A stretch of DNA of 10,694 bases from Gaiellasilicea sp039914895 (GTDB lineage Bacteria > Actinomycetota > Thermoleophilia > Gaiellales > Gaiellaceae). Location: positions 1-10,694 of the forward strand of contig JBDSOJ010000121.1 in the NCBI GenBank assembly GCA_039914895.1. Direction: 5' to 3'. Below the pieces are notes generated by a model. The model was not told the DNA's origin, ran no database searches, and saw only the letters and a program-made list of their open reading frames with translations. Every line of letters begins with the position of its first letter. Within the stretch, counting starts at the first letter, position 1. Below are positions 5,622 through 10,694 of this stretch, in pieces. The translations under genes and the position numbers were made by a program.

Positions 5622-7523
5622 TCATTCGGCGCCGCAGGCGCACGTGTTCACCTCGCGCACGACCGTCCCGTGTCCGGTGTGGACGTGCGTCGTGCACGGC
5701 ATGCACGGGTCGAAGCTGCGGATCGTCCGGAGCATGTCGATCGAGGTGAACTTCGACGGGTCGGAGGTGTCCTCGATTATCGGCGTGTTCAGCACCGCCT
5801 CCTCGTACGGCCCGAGCTGGTCCCACGGATCGCGTGGCGATGCGTTGATCGTCGAGGGCGTGCAGATCTGGTAGTTGACGATCTTCCCGTGATCCATCAC
5901 GAGGTGATGGGCGAGGTAGCCGCGCCCGGCGCCCCACCAGCCGACCCCGACCCGCTCGTCCTTCGGGATGTGCTTGTCCAGCTGGTCGGGCGGAACCGCC
6001 GCCACCTTGCGCTCACCCTGCTTGAAGAGCCGGTAGGCCTCGAGCAGGCTCGCGAGGCCGACCAGCTGTGAGAAGACGTAGTGGTAGGCGCGGCCGCGGT
6101 TGCGCTCGAAGGCGTTCCAGACCTCGGGCACGTGCCACTCGCAGTCCATCTCCGGGGTCAGGCCCTTCGGCACGTTCATCTTCAGGCTGCGCCCGGTCGC
6201 CTGGATGAAATCGTTTGCCGGCTGCTTCTGCGCCATCGCGGTCATGAACATCCGTGCGTACGCCCCCGCCTCGACGACGTTCCGGTCCCAGCGCGGCGCG
6301 CACGCCCACGTGTACTTGTCCTTCCAGCTCTTCTCGCTCGGCTTCGGCAGCGTCTGCTTGTTCCAGGGGTGGTAGGGGCTGATCGGGTCGCCGCGAGGGT
6401 CGGTCGCGTAGCGGTCGCCGGCCCACTGCTCGTAGTAGGAGTGTTCGACGAACTCCTCGAAGCCGATGTTGATGTCGGTGAGGCGGGTCGTCACGAGCTC
6501 GCCGTCGATGACGACGCCCGGTGTCGACCAGCGCCGCTCGCCCCAGTCGTTGCAGTCCGCGTAGCTCGAGTTGTAGGCGTGCGGATCGTCCCAGAAGCCG
6601 GTGTCGATCAGGCTCATCGGCCGTGCGCCGACCTGCTTGTAGCGCTCGTCGCAGCTGTAGAAAAACTCAGGGATCTCGTCCCAGACCGCGAGCATCCGCT
6701 TCGCGTAGTCGAAGATCCGTCCGAGCTTCGAGTGGTACTCGTTCAGCGTCTGCAGCGAAACCGTCGAGGAGACGCCGCCGGGAACGACGGTCTGCGGGTG
6801 CGGATACTTGCCGGCGAGGATCACGAACATCTCGCGCGAGATGCGGGTGAACTCGAGCCCCTCGCGGTAGAGCGAGCCCGTCAGGGGATTCAGTGCAGTC
6901 ATCAGGTCCGCCATCGTCTTGAAGCCGTGGTGCTCCTCGCCTTTGCAACGCCACTCCTTCGCCTTCGGCCAGAGCTCCGGGTTCACGGCCCGGACGACGG
7001 CCTCCGAGTAATCAGGCCCGGCGAGCAGGTAGAGGTGGAGCGGGTTGTCGTACCCCATCTCCGCAGCCTCCTGCATGTTGCGGATCACGGTGCCGAGCGG
7101 CGGTACCTCGAGCCCCATCGCCATCTCGATCGCGTAGGCGGACGCGTGGGCGTGGACGCCGCCGCAGACGCCGCAGGCGCGGGAGGAGATGAAGATCGCG
7201 TCGCGCGGGTCGCGGCCCATCAGGATCACCTCGTAGCCGCGGAAGAGCGTGGCCTGCGAGCGCGCGTCGAGGTAGCGGCCGTTGTCGAGATCGGCGACGA
7301 CGTTGATCGCGAGCGCGCCCGCGACGCGCGTCACGGGATCCATGTTCAGGTCCTTGATGTGCCCGTTCCGCGCCGAAAGGCGCTTGATCTGCTCCTCGCG
7401 CTCGGCGTCGGTCATCTCGACCTCGGGCCGAGTCACCGTGACCGAGTAGGGGTCGGGGATGCCGCCGATCAGCCGCGCGGCGCCGGTCTCGTCGAACTCG
7501 ACCGGGAGGTTCTTGAAGCACAT
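5622..7523 (-). CDS. hhyL: [NiFe] hydrogenase large (catalytic) subunit, group 1h-like
   Basis: 633-aa catalytic subunit that splits H2 at the Ni-Fe(CN)2CO site. The N-terminal ligand motif is 'RACGVCGGVHAHA' (C117, C120); the C-terminal motif is 'DPCMPCTTH' (C607, C610, H613). Both C-terminal cysteine codons are TGC, so this is not a NiFeSe enzyme. Maturation would cut after H613, removing a 20-residue tail that ends 'NTCACGAE'. The start is the ATG directly after the small-subunit stop (TAG, no gap), with GAGAGGA about 7 nt upstream. The gene order small then large, the lack of export signals and the L1/L2 motif style fit group 1h (high-affinity atmospheric H2 uptake). Related group 1 subtypes such as 1f or 1l cannot be excluded by eye. 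Confidence 0.96.
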   Translation of the reverse strand: MCFKNLPVEFDETGAARLIGGIPDPYSVTVTRPEVEMTDAEREEQIKRLSARNGHIKDLNMDPVTRVAGALAINVVADLDNGRYLDARSQATLFRGYEVILMGRDPRDAIFISSRACGVCGGVHAHASAYAIEMAMGLEVPPLGTVIRNMQEAAEMGYDNPLHLYLLAGPDYSEAVVRAVNPELWPKAKEWRCKGEEHHGFKTMADLMTALNPLTGSLYREGLEFTRISREMFVILAGKYPHPQTVVPGGVSSTVSLQTLNEYHSKLGRIFDYAKRMLAVWDEIPEFFYSCDERYKQVGARPMSLIDTGFWDDPHAYNSSYADCNDWGERRWSTPGVVIDGELVTTRLTDINIGFEEFVEHSYYEQWAGDRYATDPRGDPISPYHPWNKQTLPKPSEKSWKDKYTWACAPRWDRNVVEAGAYARMFMTAMAQKQPANDFIQATGRSLKMNVPKGLTPEMDCEWHVPEVWNAFERNRGRAYHYVFSQLVGLASLLEAYRLFKQGERKVAAVPPDQLDKHIPKDERVGVGWWGAGRGYLAHHLVMDHGKIVNYQICTPSTINASPRDPWDQLGPYEEAVLNTPIIEDTSDPSKFTSIDMLRTIRSFDPCMPCTTHVHTGHGTVVREVNTCACGAE

Positions 7524-8843
7524 CTAGGAGTCCTCTCGCTTCGTCTTGCCCCACTCTTCGCCGTCGTTCTTGCCGGTGTCGCCCCGTCGCCGGAGCGCGT
7601 CGTAGACCTTGTGCCCGGCGTCCCGCACCATGCCCGGCTCGGATTTCTCCGCCGACCAGCCGCTCGGGACCTCGCCTTCGACGTCCCAACGGACCTCGCG
7701 GTTCAGGTGGGCGTTCGTGAACATCCGCAGCGGCCTGACGATCCGGCCGACGGCGGTCGACGTGAGCGTCGAGACCGTCGATCCCGGCGGCGCCTTGTAG
7801 AACGGTGTGAACTTGTCCGGGAAGCCCGGCATCGTGCAGCCGATGCAGGCGCCACCCGCGTTCATGCAGCCGCCGGCGTGGTTGATCGCGCCGCGCGAGG
7901 TGATGTTGCAGTTGACGACCGGGCCCCAGCAGCCGATCTCGACCAGGCATTCCTTGTCGCCGAACTCCTCCGCGAACGCGCCCTCCTCGTAGTAGGCGCC
8001 CCGCACGCAGTGGCGATGGACGGTCTCGCCGAAGAGCCATGCGGGCCGGCCGAGCTCGTCGAACTCCGGCAGCGGGCCGAAGCCCTGCAGGAAGTAGAGG
8101 ATCGCGGCGACCGTCTCGGTGAAGTTGTCCCCGACCGGCGCGCAGCCCGGAATGTTGACGACGGGAACGCCGAGAGCGCTGCGGTAGTCCTTGCCGAGAA
8201 AGTCCATCAGGCTCATCGCGCCGGTCGGGTTGCCGTGCGCGGCCGGAATCCCGCCCCAGGTCGCGCAGGTGCCGATCGCGATCGACGCGGCCGCACCCGG
8301 CGCGAGCCTCGCGATCCACTCGTCGGTCGAGACGGTTCGCAGCTCCCCGTCCGCTCCCCACGGCTCCTCACCCTGCCCGGACCAGTAGCCCCCGAGCGCG
8401 TGGGCGGTCGTCTCGTCGCTGATCGAGCCCTCGAGGATGATCACGTACGGCGCTTCCAGCTCGCCCTTGAGCGCATCCTCGTGCGCGCGCAGATAGGCCG
8501 GGCCCGACTCGATGTTGACGACCGGGTGGTGAAGGATCACGCGGGGTAGCCCTGGATGGGCGCCGAGCAGGAGGCTCTCGACACTGGGAGCCTGCGCCCC
8601 TGTGACCGAGACGGTGCAGCCGTCGCAGCTCATGCCCGCGAACCAGAACGCGTGCACCTTCTCGAGCGGTCCGAGCCGGCTCTGCGGCCCTGCGTAGGCG
8701 TGGGGCTCGAGGTACTCCTCCATCGTCGCCCGCGCCGGCATCCCGAAGTCGCCGTTCGCCACGTGATCGTGGTAGCGATCGACCGGACCGAGCAGCTCGA
8801 GCAGTTGCTCGGCGGGAGTCTTCTTCGTCGCTGTGGTGGCCAC
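7524..8843 (-). CDS. hhyS: [NiFe] hydrogenase small (Fe-S) subunit, group 1h-like
   Basis: 439-aa electron-transfer subunit. Seen: 'FAGMSCDGCTVSVTGA' (proximal cluster C73, C76), with C193 ('GTCATWGG') and C234 ('PGCAPVGDN') completing it. The distal cluster is H276-x2-C279, C299 and C305. The medial cluster uses C312, C333 and C336 ('GACIGCTMPGFPDKF'). The first about 60 residues hold no twin-arginine signal, and the C-terminus has no membrane helix, so the enzyme stays in the cytosol, as in group 1h. Start: GTG at 8843, with AAGGGG at 8855-8850 six nt upstream. A longer frame from 8906 is open but has no comparable ribosome-binding site and includes the promoter region. Actinobacterial-type enzymes are reported to have unusual proximal-cluster ligation including an Asp; whether D74 plays that part here is not settled by sequence. 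Confidence 0.95.
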   Translation of the reverse strand: MATTATKKTPAEQLLELLGPVDRYHDHVANGDFGMPARATMEEYLEPHAYAGPQSRLGPLEKVHAFWFAGMSCDGCTVSVTGAQAPSVESLLLGAHPGLPRVILHHPVVNIESGPAYLRAHEDALKGELEAPYVIILEGSISDETTAHALGGYWSGQGEEPWGADGELRTVSTDEWIARLAPGAAASIAIGTCATWGGIPAAHGNPTGAMSLMDFLGKDYRSALGVPVVNIPGCAPVGDNFTETVAAILYFLQGFGPLPEFDELGRPAWLFGETVHRHCVRGAYYEEGAFAEEFGDKECLVEIGCWGPVVNCNITSRGAINHAGGCMNAGGACIGCTMPGFPDKFTPFYKAPPGSTVSTLTSTAVGRIVRPLRMFTNAHLNREVRWDVEGEVPSGWSAEKSEPGMVRDAGHKVYDALRRRGDTGKNDGEEWGKTKREDS

Positions 8844-8937
8844 CAGGATCCCCTTGCTCGTGAACCGGACTGCCGGTAGATGTGTCCGGCATACTGCGGC
8901 TCCCAAACCTCCACGTCAAACGAGAGGTGGTTCAGAG
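8844..8937. promoter_or_regulatory. Divergent control region between hydrogenase genes and the DUF1059 operon
   Basis: 94 bp separating the two outward-reading operons. For the hydrogenase (minus strand), TTGACG (8919-8914), 17 nt, CAGTAT (8896-8891) is a fair sigma70-like promoter, about 47 nt before the GTG, followed by the AAGGGG ribosome-binding site. For the plus strand, TTGCTC (8854-8859), 17 nt, TAGATG (8877-8882) is weak; GAGAGG at 8922-8927 is the ribosome-binding site of the DUF1059 gene. No clear regulator palindrome is visible. Confidence 0.45.
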
Positions 8938-9120
8938 GTGACGAAGACGTTCGAATGCAGCCACGGTGGCGTCGTCTGCCGAGCCAGGATTGAGGGCGAG
9001 ACGGAGGACGAGGTGCTTGCGAAGGCGGTCGAGCACGCCCAGAAGGTGCACGGGGTCGACCTGACCCAGGCAAAGACGCTGGCCCGATATGCCCAGAGCC
9101 TGATCCGCGACAAGTCCTAG
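8938..9120 (+). CDS. DUF1059 small putative metal-binding protein
   Basis: 60 aa. The pattern 'TKTFECSHGGVVCRARIEG' (2-20) followed by 'TEDEVLAKAVEHAQKVHG' (22-39) is characteristic of DUF1059, described as a predicted small metal-binding protein. Candidate ligands are C7, H9, C14, H33 and H38. The GTG start at 8938 is preferred over a longer open frame because it begins the domain exactly and follows GAGAGG by 10 nt. It is the first gene of the plus-strand operon, divergent from the hydrogenase subunits. Its real role is unknown; a metal-handling or redox function beside the hydrogenase is inferred from ligands and location. Confidence 0.85.
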   Translation: MTKTFECSHGGVVCRARIEGETEDEVLAKAVEHAQKVHGVDLTQAKTLARYAQSLIRDKS

Positions 9121-9179
9121 CCGGTGCGTTACGCTATCCCGGTAGGTGCGGAACGCATCCAGAGGCATGGGAGGCTCCC

Positions 9180-9437
9180 GTGGTAGCCGTCTCGACGACA
9201 GGGTGGTGGGTGATCGGGTCCGTCCTCGGAGCGGTCGTCGTCGCGCTCGTCGCTGCGCTGCTGATCGCGATCATCCTGCTCGCACGCCGGATCGTCGGAC
9301 AGGCCGCGGCAATCGTCGAGGCGCTCGACGGCGCCCAGGCCAACACCGCGGCTCTCTACGACGTCGCCGGCACCAATCACGCCCTCGTCCGCATCGTCCG
9401 CGACCTGGGCTCGGTGCGCGAGGAGCTGTCGGCGTGA
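9180..9437 (+). CDS. Small single-helix membrane protein, array member 1
   Basis: 85 aa: one N-terminal membrane helix (about 9-35, Val/Ala/Leu/Ile-rich) followed by a soluble, mostly amphipathic helical tail that includes 'EALDGAQANTAALYD' and 'GTNHALVRIVRDLG'. GTG start with GGGAGG 5 nt upstream (9169-9174). The stop overlaps the next start (GTGA at 9434-9437). It is the first of four consecutive genes with the same build. Not recognised as a named family. The 59-bp gap before it contains TACGCT (9130-9135), a possible -10 box, and a 6-bp inverted repeat TGCGTT/AACGCA (9125-9130, 9152-9157) of doubtful meaning. Confidence 0.75.
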   Translation: MVAVSTTGWWVIGSVLGAVVVALVAALLIAIILLARRIVGQAAAIVEALDGAQANTAALYDVAGTNHALVRIVRDLGSVREELSA

Positions 9438-9691
9438 GCACCATGGTGACGGTGTTCGCCTGGATCGGGCTTGCTCTCGGCGTCGTGGTCGCGCTCCTCG
9501 TCGTCTGGCTCTTCGACCGCGTCGTCCGGCACGTGTTCGAGATCGAGCGCTACTCACGCGCGATCCTCGACGGCGGCCTCGGGATTACCCGCAACCTCGA
9601 CGGCGTCGACGAGGCCGTCCGCACGCGCGACCTCGCGACGGCTGTGCCGGGGCTCGCCGTCGCCTATCTCCAGAAGCTCGGGAAGGTATGA
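9434..9691 (+). CDS. Small single-helix membrane protein, array member 2
   Basis: 85 aa from the GTG at 9434; an in-frame ATG at 9443 is the alternative. The GTG is preferred because it overlaps the previous stop and has GAGGAG about 8 nt upstream. One membrane helix lies at about 5-26 ('FAWIGLALGVVVALLVVWLF'), then a charged amphipathic stretch 'IERYSRAILDGGLGITRNLD' and a short hydrophobic C-terminus 'LAVAYLQKLGKV'. Its end overlaps the next gene (ATGA at 9688-9691). Unnamed family. It looks like a distant paralogue of its neighbours in layout, though residue identity is low. Confidence 0.75.
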   Translation: MSTMVTVFAWIGLALGVVVALLVVWLFDRVVRHVFEIERYSRAILDGGLGITRNLDGVDEAVRTRDLATAVPGLAVAYLQKLGKV

Positions 9692-9966
9692 CCCTGCTCG
9701 CTCTCACAGACGGTGTGGAGCTGGCGTGGAGCCTCGGCCTCGTCGTCGGGCTCGTCATTGCCGTCGTCGTCTGGACGCTCCTCGAAGTCCTGCGGCGCAC
9801 CGTTTGCGCCGTCGACGAGGGCGCGACTGCGATCTGGACGGCCGGCAAGCTCGTCGCACAGAACACCCAGACCACCCATCTCTTGCTGACGACAAAGGCT
9901 CGCGGCGGCGATCTCCTCGCCGAGCTGGGCGAGCACGCCCGTCTCGCCGAAAGGAGCGAACGATGA
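9688..9966 (+). CDS. Small single-helix membrane protein, array member 3
   Basis: 92 aa. One membrane helix at about 13-33 ('AWSLGLVVGLVIAVVVWTLL'), followed by an amphipathic helical tail, 'DEGATAIWTAGKLVAQNTQT' then 'THLLLTTKARGGDLLAEL', and a highly charged end. 'NTQTTHLLL' here resembles 'GTNHALVRI' in member 1 at the equivalent distance from the membrane helix, which supports common ancestry. Start and stop are both in ATGA overlaps, so translation is coupled along the whole set. Function not recognised. Confidence 0.75.
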   Translation: MTLLALTDGVELAWSLGLVVGLVIAVVVWTLLEVLRRTVCAVDEGATAIWTAGKLVAQNTQTTHLLLTTKARGGDLLAELGEHARLAERSER

Positions 9967-10271
9967 AGACCGCGCTGATCATCGCCACGCTGGTCGAGCT
10001 CGTCCTGCTGGTCGTCGTCCTCGCCGTCTATCTCGTCGTGATCGCGGCGACGCTGCGCAAGGTGTCGACGACGCTCGGGCTCGTCACCTTCGGGGTGCGG
10101 GCGATCGAGAAGCAGACGGAGCCGATCGGTCCGGTGCTGAGCGAGATCAACGGCGCGCTCGAGCAGGTCGCCGGCGCCCTCGCAGGCGTCGTCGGAGCGA
10201 CGAGCGAGAAGCACGCCCAGCCCGTCCCGGCGCCCGAGCCGATGACGGGGCCGAAAGCCGAGACGTCCTAG
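9963..10271 (+). CDS. Small single-helix membrane protein, array member 4
   Basis: 102 aa. N-terminal membrane helix at about 4-30 ('IIATLVELVLLVVVLAVYLV'), then an amphipathic helix 'GVRAIEKQTEPIGPVLSEIN' continuing to about residue 80, and a flexible Pro/Glu/Ala-rich tail. Good Shine-Dalgarno sequence AAAGGAG just before the ATG, which overlaps the previous stop. The stop is 4 bp before hypC. It is the member closest to a known hydrogenase gene. The helix-plus-coil layout would suit a membrane anchor or oligomeric stalk, but this is inference. Confidence 0.75.
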   Translation: MKTALIIATLVELVLLVVVLAVYLVVIAATLRKVSTTLGLVTFGVRAIEKQTEPIGPVLSEINGALEQVAGALAGVVGATSEKHAQPVPAPEPMTGPKAETS

Positions 10272-10275
10272 CGCG

Positions 10276-10554
10276 ATGTGCCTCGGGATTCCGGGCCAGA
10301 TCGTCGAGGTCGTCGATCCCGAGCACCACATCGCGAAGGTCGAGGTCTCGGGTGTGCGGCGAAACGTCAACGTGGCGCTGCTCGCCGAAGGCCCGGACGC
10401 GGTCGGGGTCGGCGACTGGGTCTTGATCCACGTCGGCTTCGCCATGTCGAAGATCGACGAGGAGGAGGCGCGGTCGACCCGGGACTTCCTCGAGCGGCTC
10501 GGCGATCCGTACGAGGAGGAGCTCGCAGAGCTGCGGGCGAGCGCGATCGAATGA
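10276..10554 (+). CDS. hypC: HypC hydrogenase assembly chaperone
   Basis: 92-aa cytosolic chaperone of the HypC/HybG family. With HypD it carries the Fe(CN)2CO group to the hydrogenase large subunit. Seen: N-terminal 'MCLGIPGQIVEV', with the essential Cys at position 2 (exposed after Met removal), a beta-barrel stretch 'AKVEVSGVRRNVNVALL', and the family's C-terminal signature 'VGDWVLIHVGFAMSKIDEEE'. Slightly longer than many HypC proteins because of an acidic C-terminal helix. It lies 4 bp after membrane-array member 4 and overlaps the next gene (ATGA at 10551-10554). The other hyp genes are not in the window and may lie beyond the right edge. Confidence 0.96.
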   Translation: MCLGIPGQIVEVVDPEHHIAKVEVSGVRRNVNVALLAEGPDAVGVGDWVLIHVGFAMSKIDEEEARSTRDFLERLGDPYEEELAELRASAIE

Positions 10555-10694
10555 CGCTAAACGCTGCGCGTTTGGTCAGGAAGATCGAGGAGCGCGAGCG
10601 GGTGCTCGCCTCCTTCCTCGACGAGAACGCGGACGCGCTCGGGCTTGCGTGCCATGCGATGGCGCGCTCGTTCGCCGCCGGAGGGACCCTCGTC
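10551..10694 (+). CDS. Probable SIS-domain (GmhA-like) protein, N-terminal fragment at window edge
   Basis: The first 48 codons are visible and the frame is open to the last base. The helical start 'IEERERVLASFLDENADALG' and 'CHAMARSFAAGGTLV' resemble the opening of SIS-domain phosphosugar isomerases of the GmhA/DiaA type, in which 'GG.L..' precedes the GNGGS loop. That loop would lie just outside the window. The start is fixed by the ATGA overlap with hypC. A link to the hydrogenase is by operon position; the enzymatic role is not determinable from this fragment. Confidence 0.6.
   Translation, partial: MTLNAARLVRKIEERERVLASFLDENADALGLACHAMARSFAAGGTLV

Noticed and set aside
5690..5710. Selenocysteine in the hydrogenase large subunit (NiFeSe type)
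   Set aside because: Both cysteines of DPCMPC are encoded by TGC and no TGA is present in the frame, so this is an ordinary NiFe site.
6081..8549. An open frame of over 800 codons on the plus strand, opposite the hydrogenase genes
   Set aside because: It is antisense to two unmistakable hydrogenase subunits. Its composition (Arg/Val/Asp-rich, no motifs) is typical of the mirror frame of GC-rich genes.
9125..9157. TGCGTT/AACGCA inverted repeat before the membrane-protein array
   Set aside because: A 6-bp arm with a 21-nt spacer is expected by chance often enough, and no T-run follows.
1..10694. tRNA, rRNA, CRISPR arrays, insertion sequences and phage attachment sites
   Set aside because: None was seen on either strand. 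No regularly spaced repeats, transposase motifs or terminal inverted repeats, and no coding gap longer than about 100 bp that could hold them.

Overview
The window comes from a GC-rich bacterium, most likely an actinomycetote. The evidence is strong G/C preference at third codon positions, frequent GTG starts, dense ATGA/GTGA gene overlaps, and TAnnnT -10 boxes placed 6-7 nt before start codons, the pattern of leaderless actinobacterial mRNAs. A deep lineage such as Thermoleophilia would fit, but there is no rRNA or other taxonomic marker to confirm it. Nearly the whole window is an accessory locus for a cytosolic uptake [NiFe] hydrogenase that looks like the group 1h ('actinobacterial', high-affinity Hhy) type.

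Layout. (1) 1-1956, minus strand: hydrogenase maturation protease, CooC/MinD-type ATPase, a small winged-helix protein with a Cys/His tail, and a PadR regulator cut by the window edge; all are tightly packed or overlapping. (2) 1977-3841, plus strand: a TPR protein and a BirA-like protein that has lost catalytic residues. (3) 3741-4861, minus strand: a TetR regulator overlapping a second, degenerate maturation-protease homologue. (4) 4944-5611, plus strand, divergent from TetR: a 54-aa single-pass membrane peptide coupled to a four-helix membrane protein. (5) 5622-8843, minus strand: the hydrogenase large and small subunits. (6) 8938-10694, plus strand, divergent from the structural genes: a DUF1059 metal-binding-like protein, four consecutive small single-helix membrane proteins, HypC, and the start of what looks like a SIS-domain protein.

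How they fit together. The two subunits form the catalytic dimer. HypC takes part in building the Fe(CN)2CO site. The CooC-like ATPase is a candidate nickel-handling factor. The intact protease would remove the large subunit's C-terminal tail after nickel insertion. The small membrane proteins are candidates for attaching a cytosolic hydrogenase to the membrane. PadR, the winged-helix protein and TetR are candidate regulators.

Main discovery. The CooC-like gene (712-1464) is interrupted by one in-frame TGA at codon 107. This is where the first cysteine of the CooC metal-binding CxC motif should be, giving U-L-C. Just downstream lies a perfect 7-bp hairpin whose apical loop carries a GU at the same distance from the UGA as in a bacterial SECIS element. 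I interpret it as a selenocysteine-containing CooC-like metallochaperone, which I do not know to have been described.
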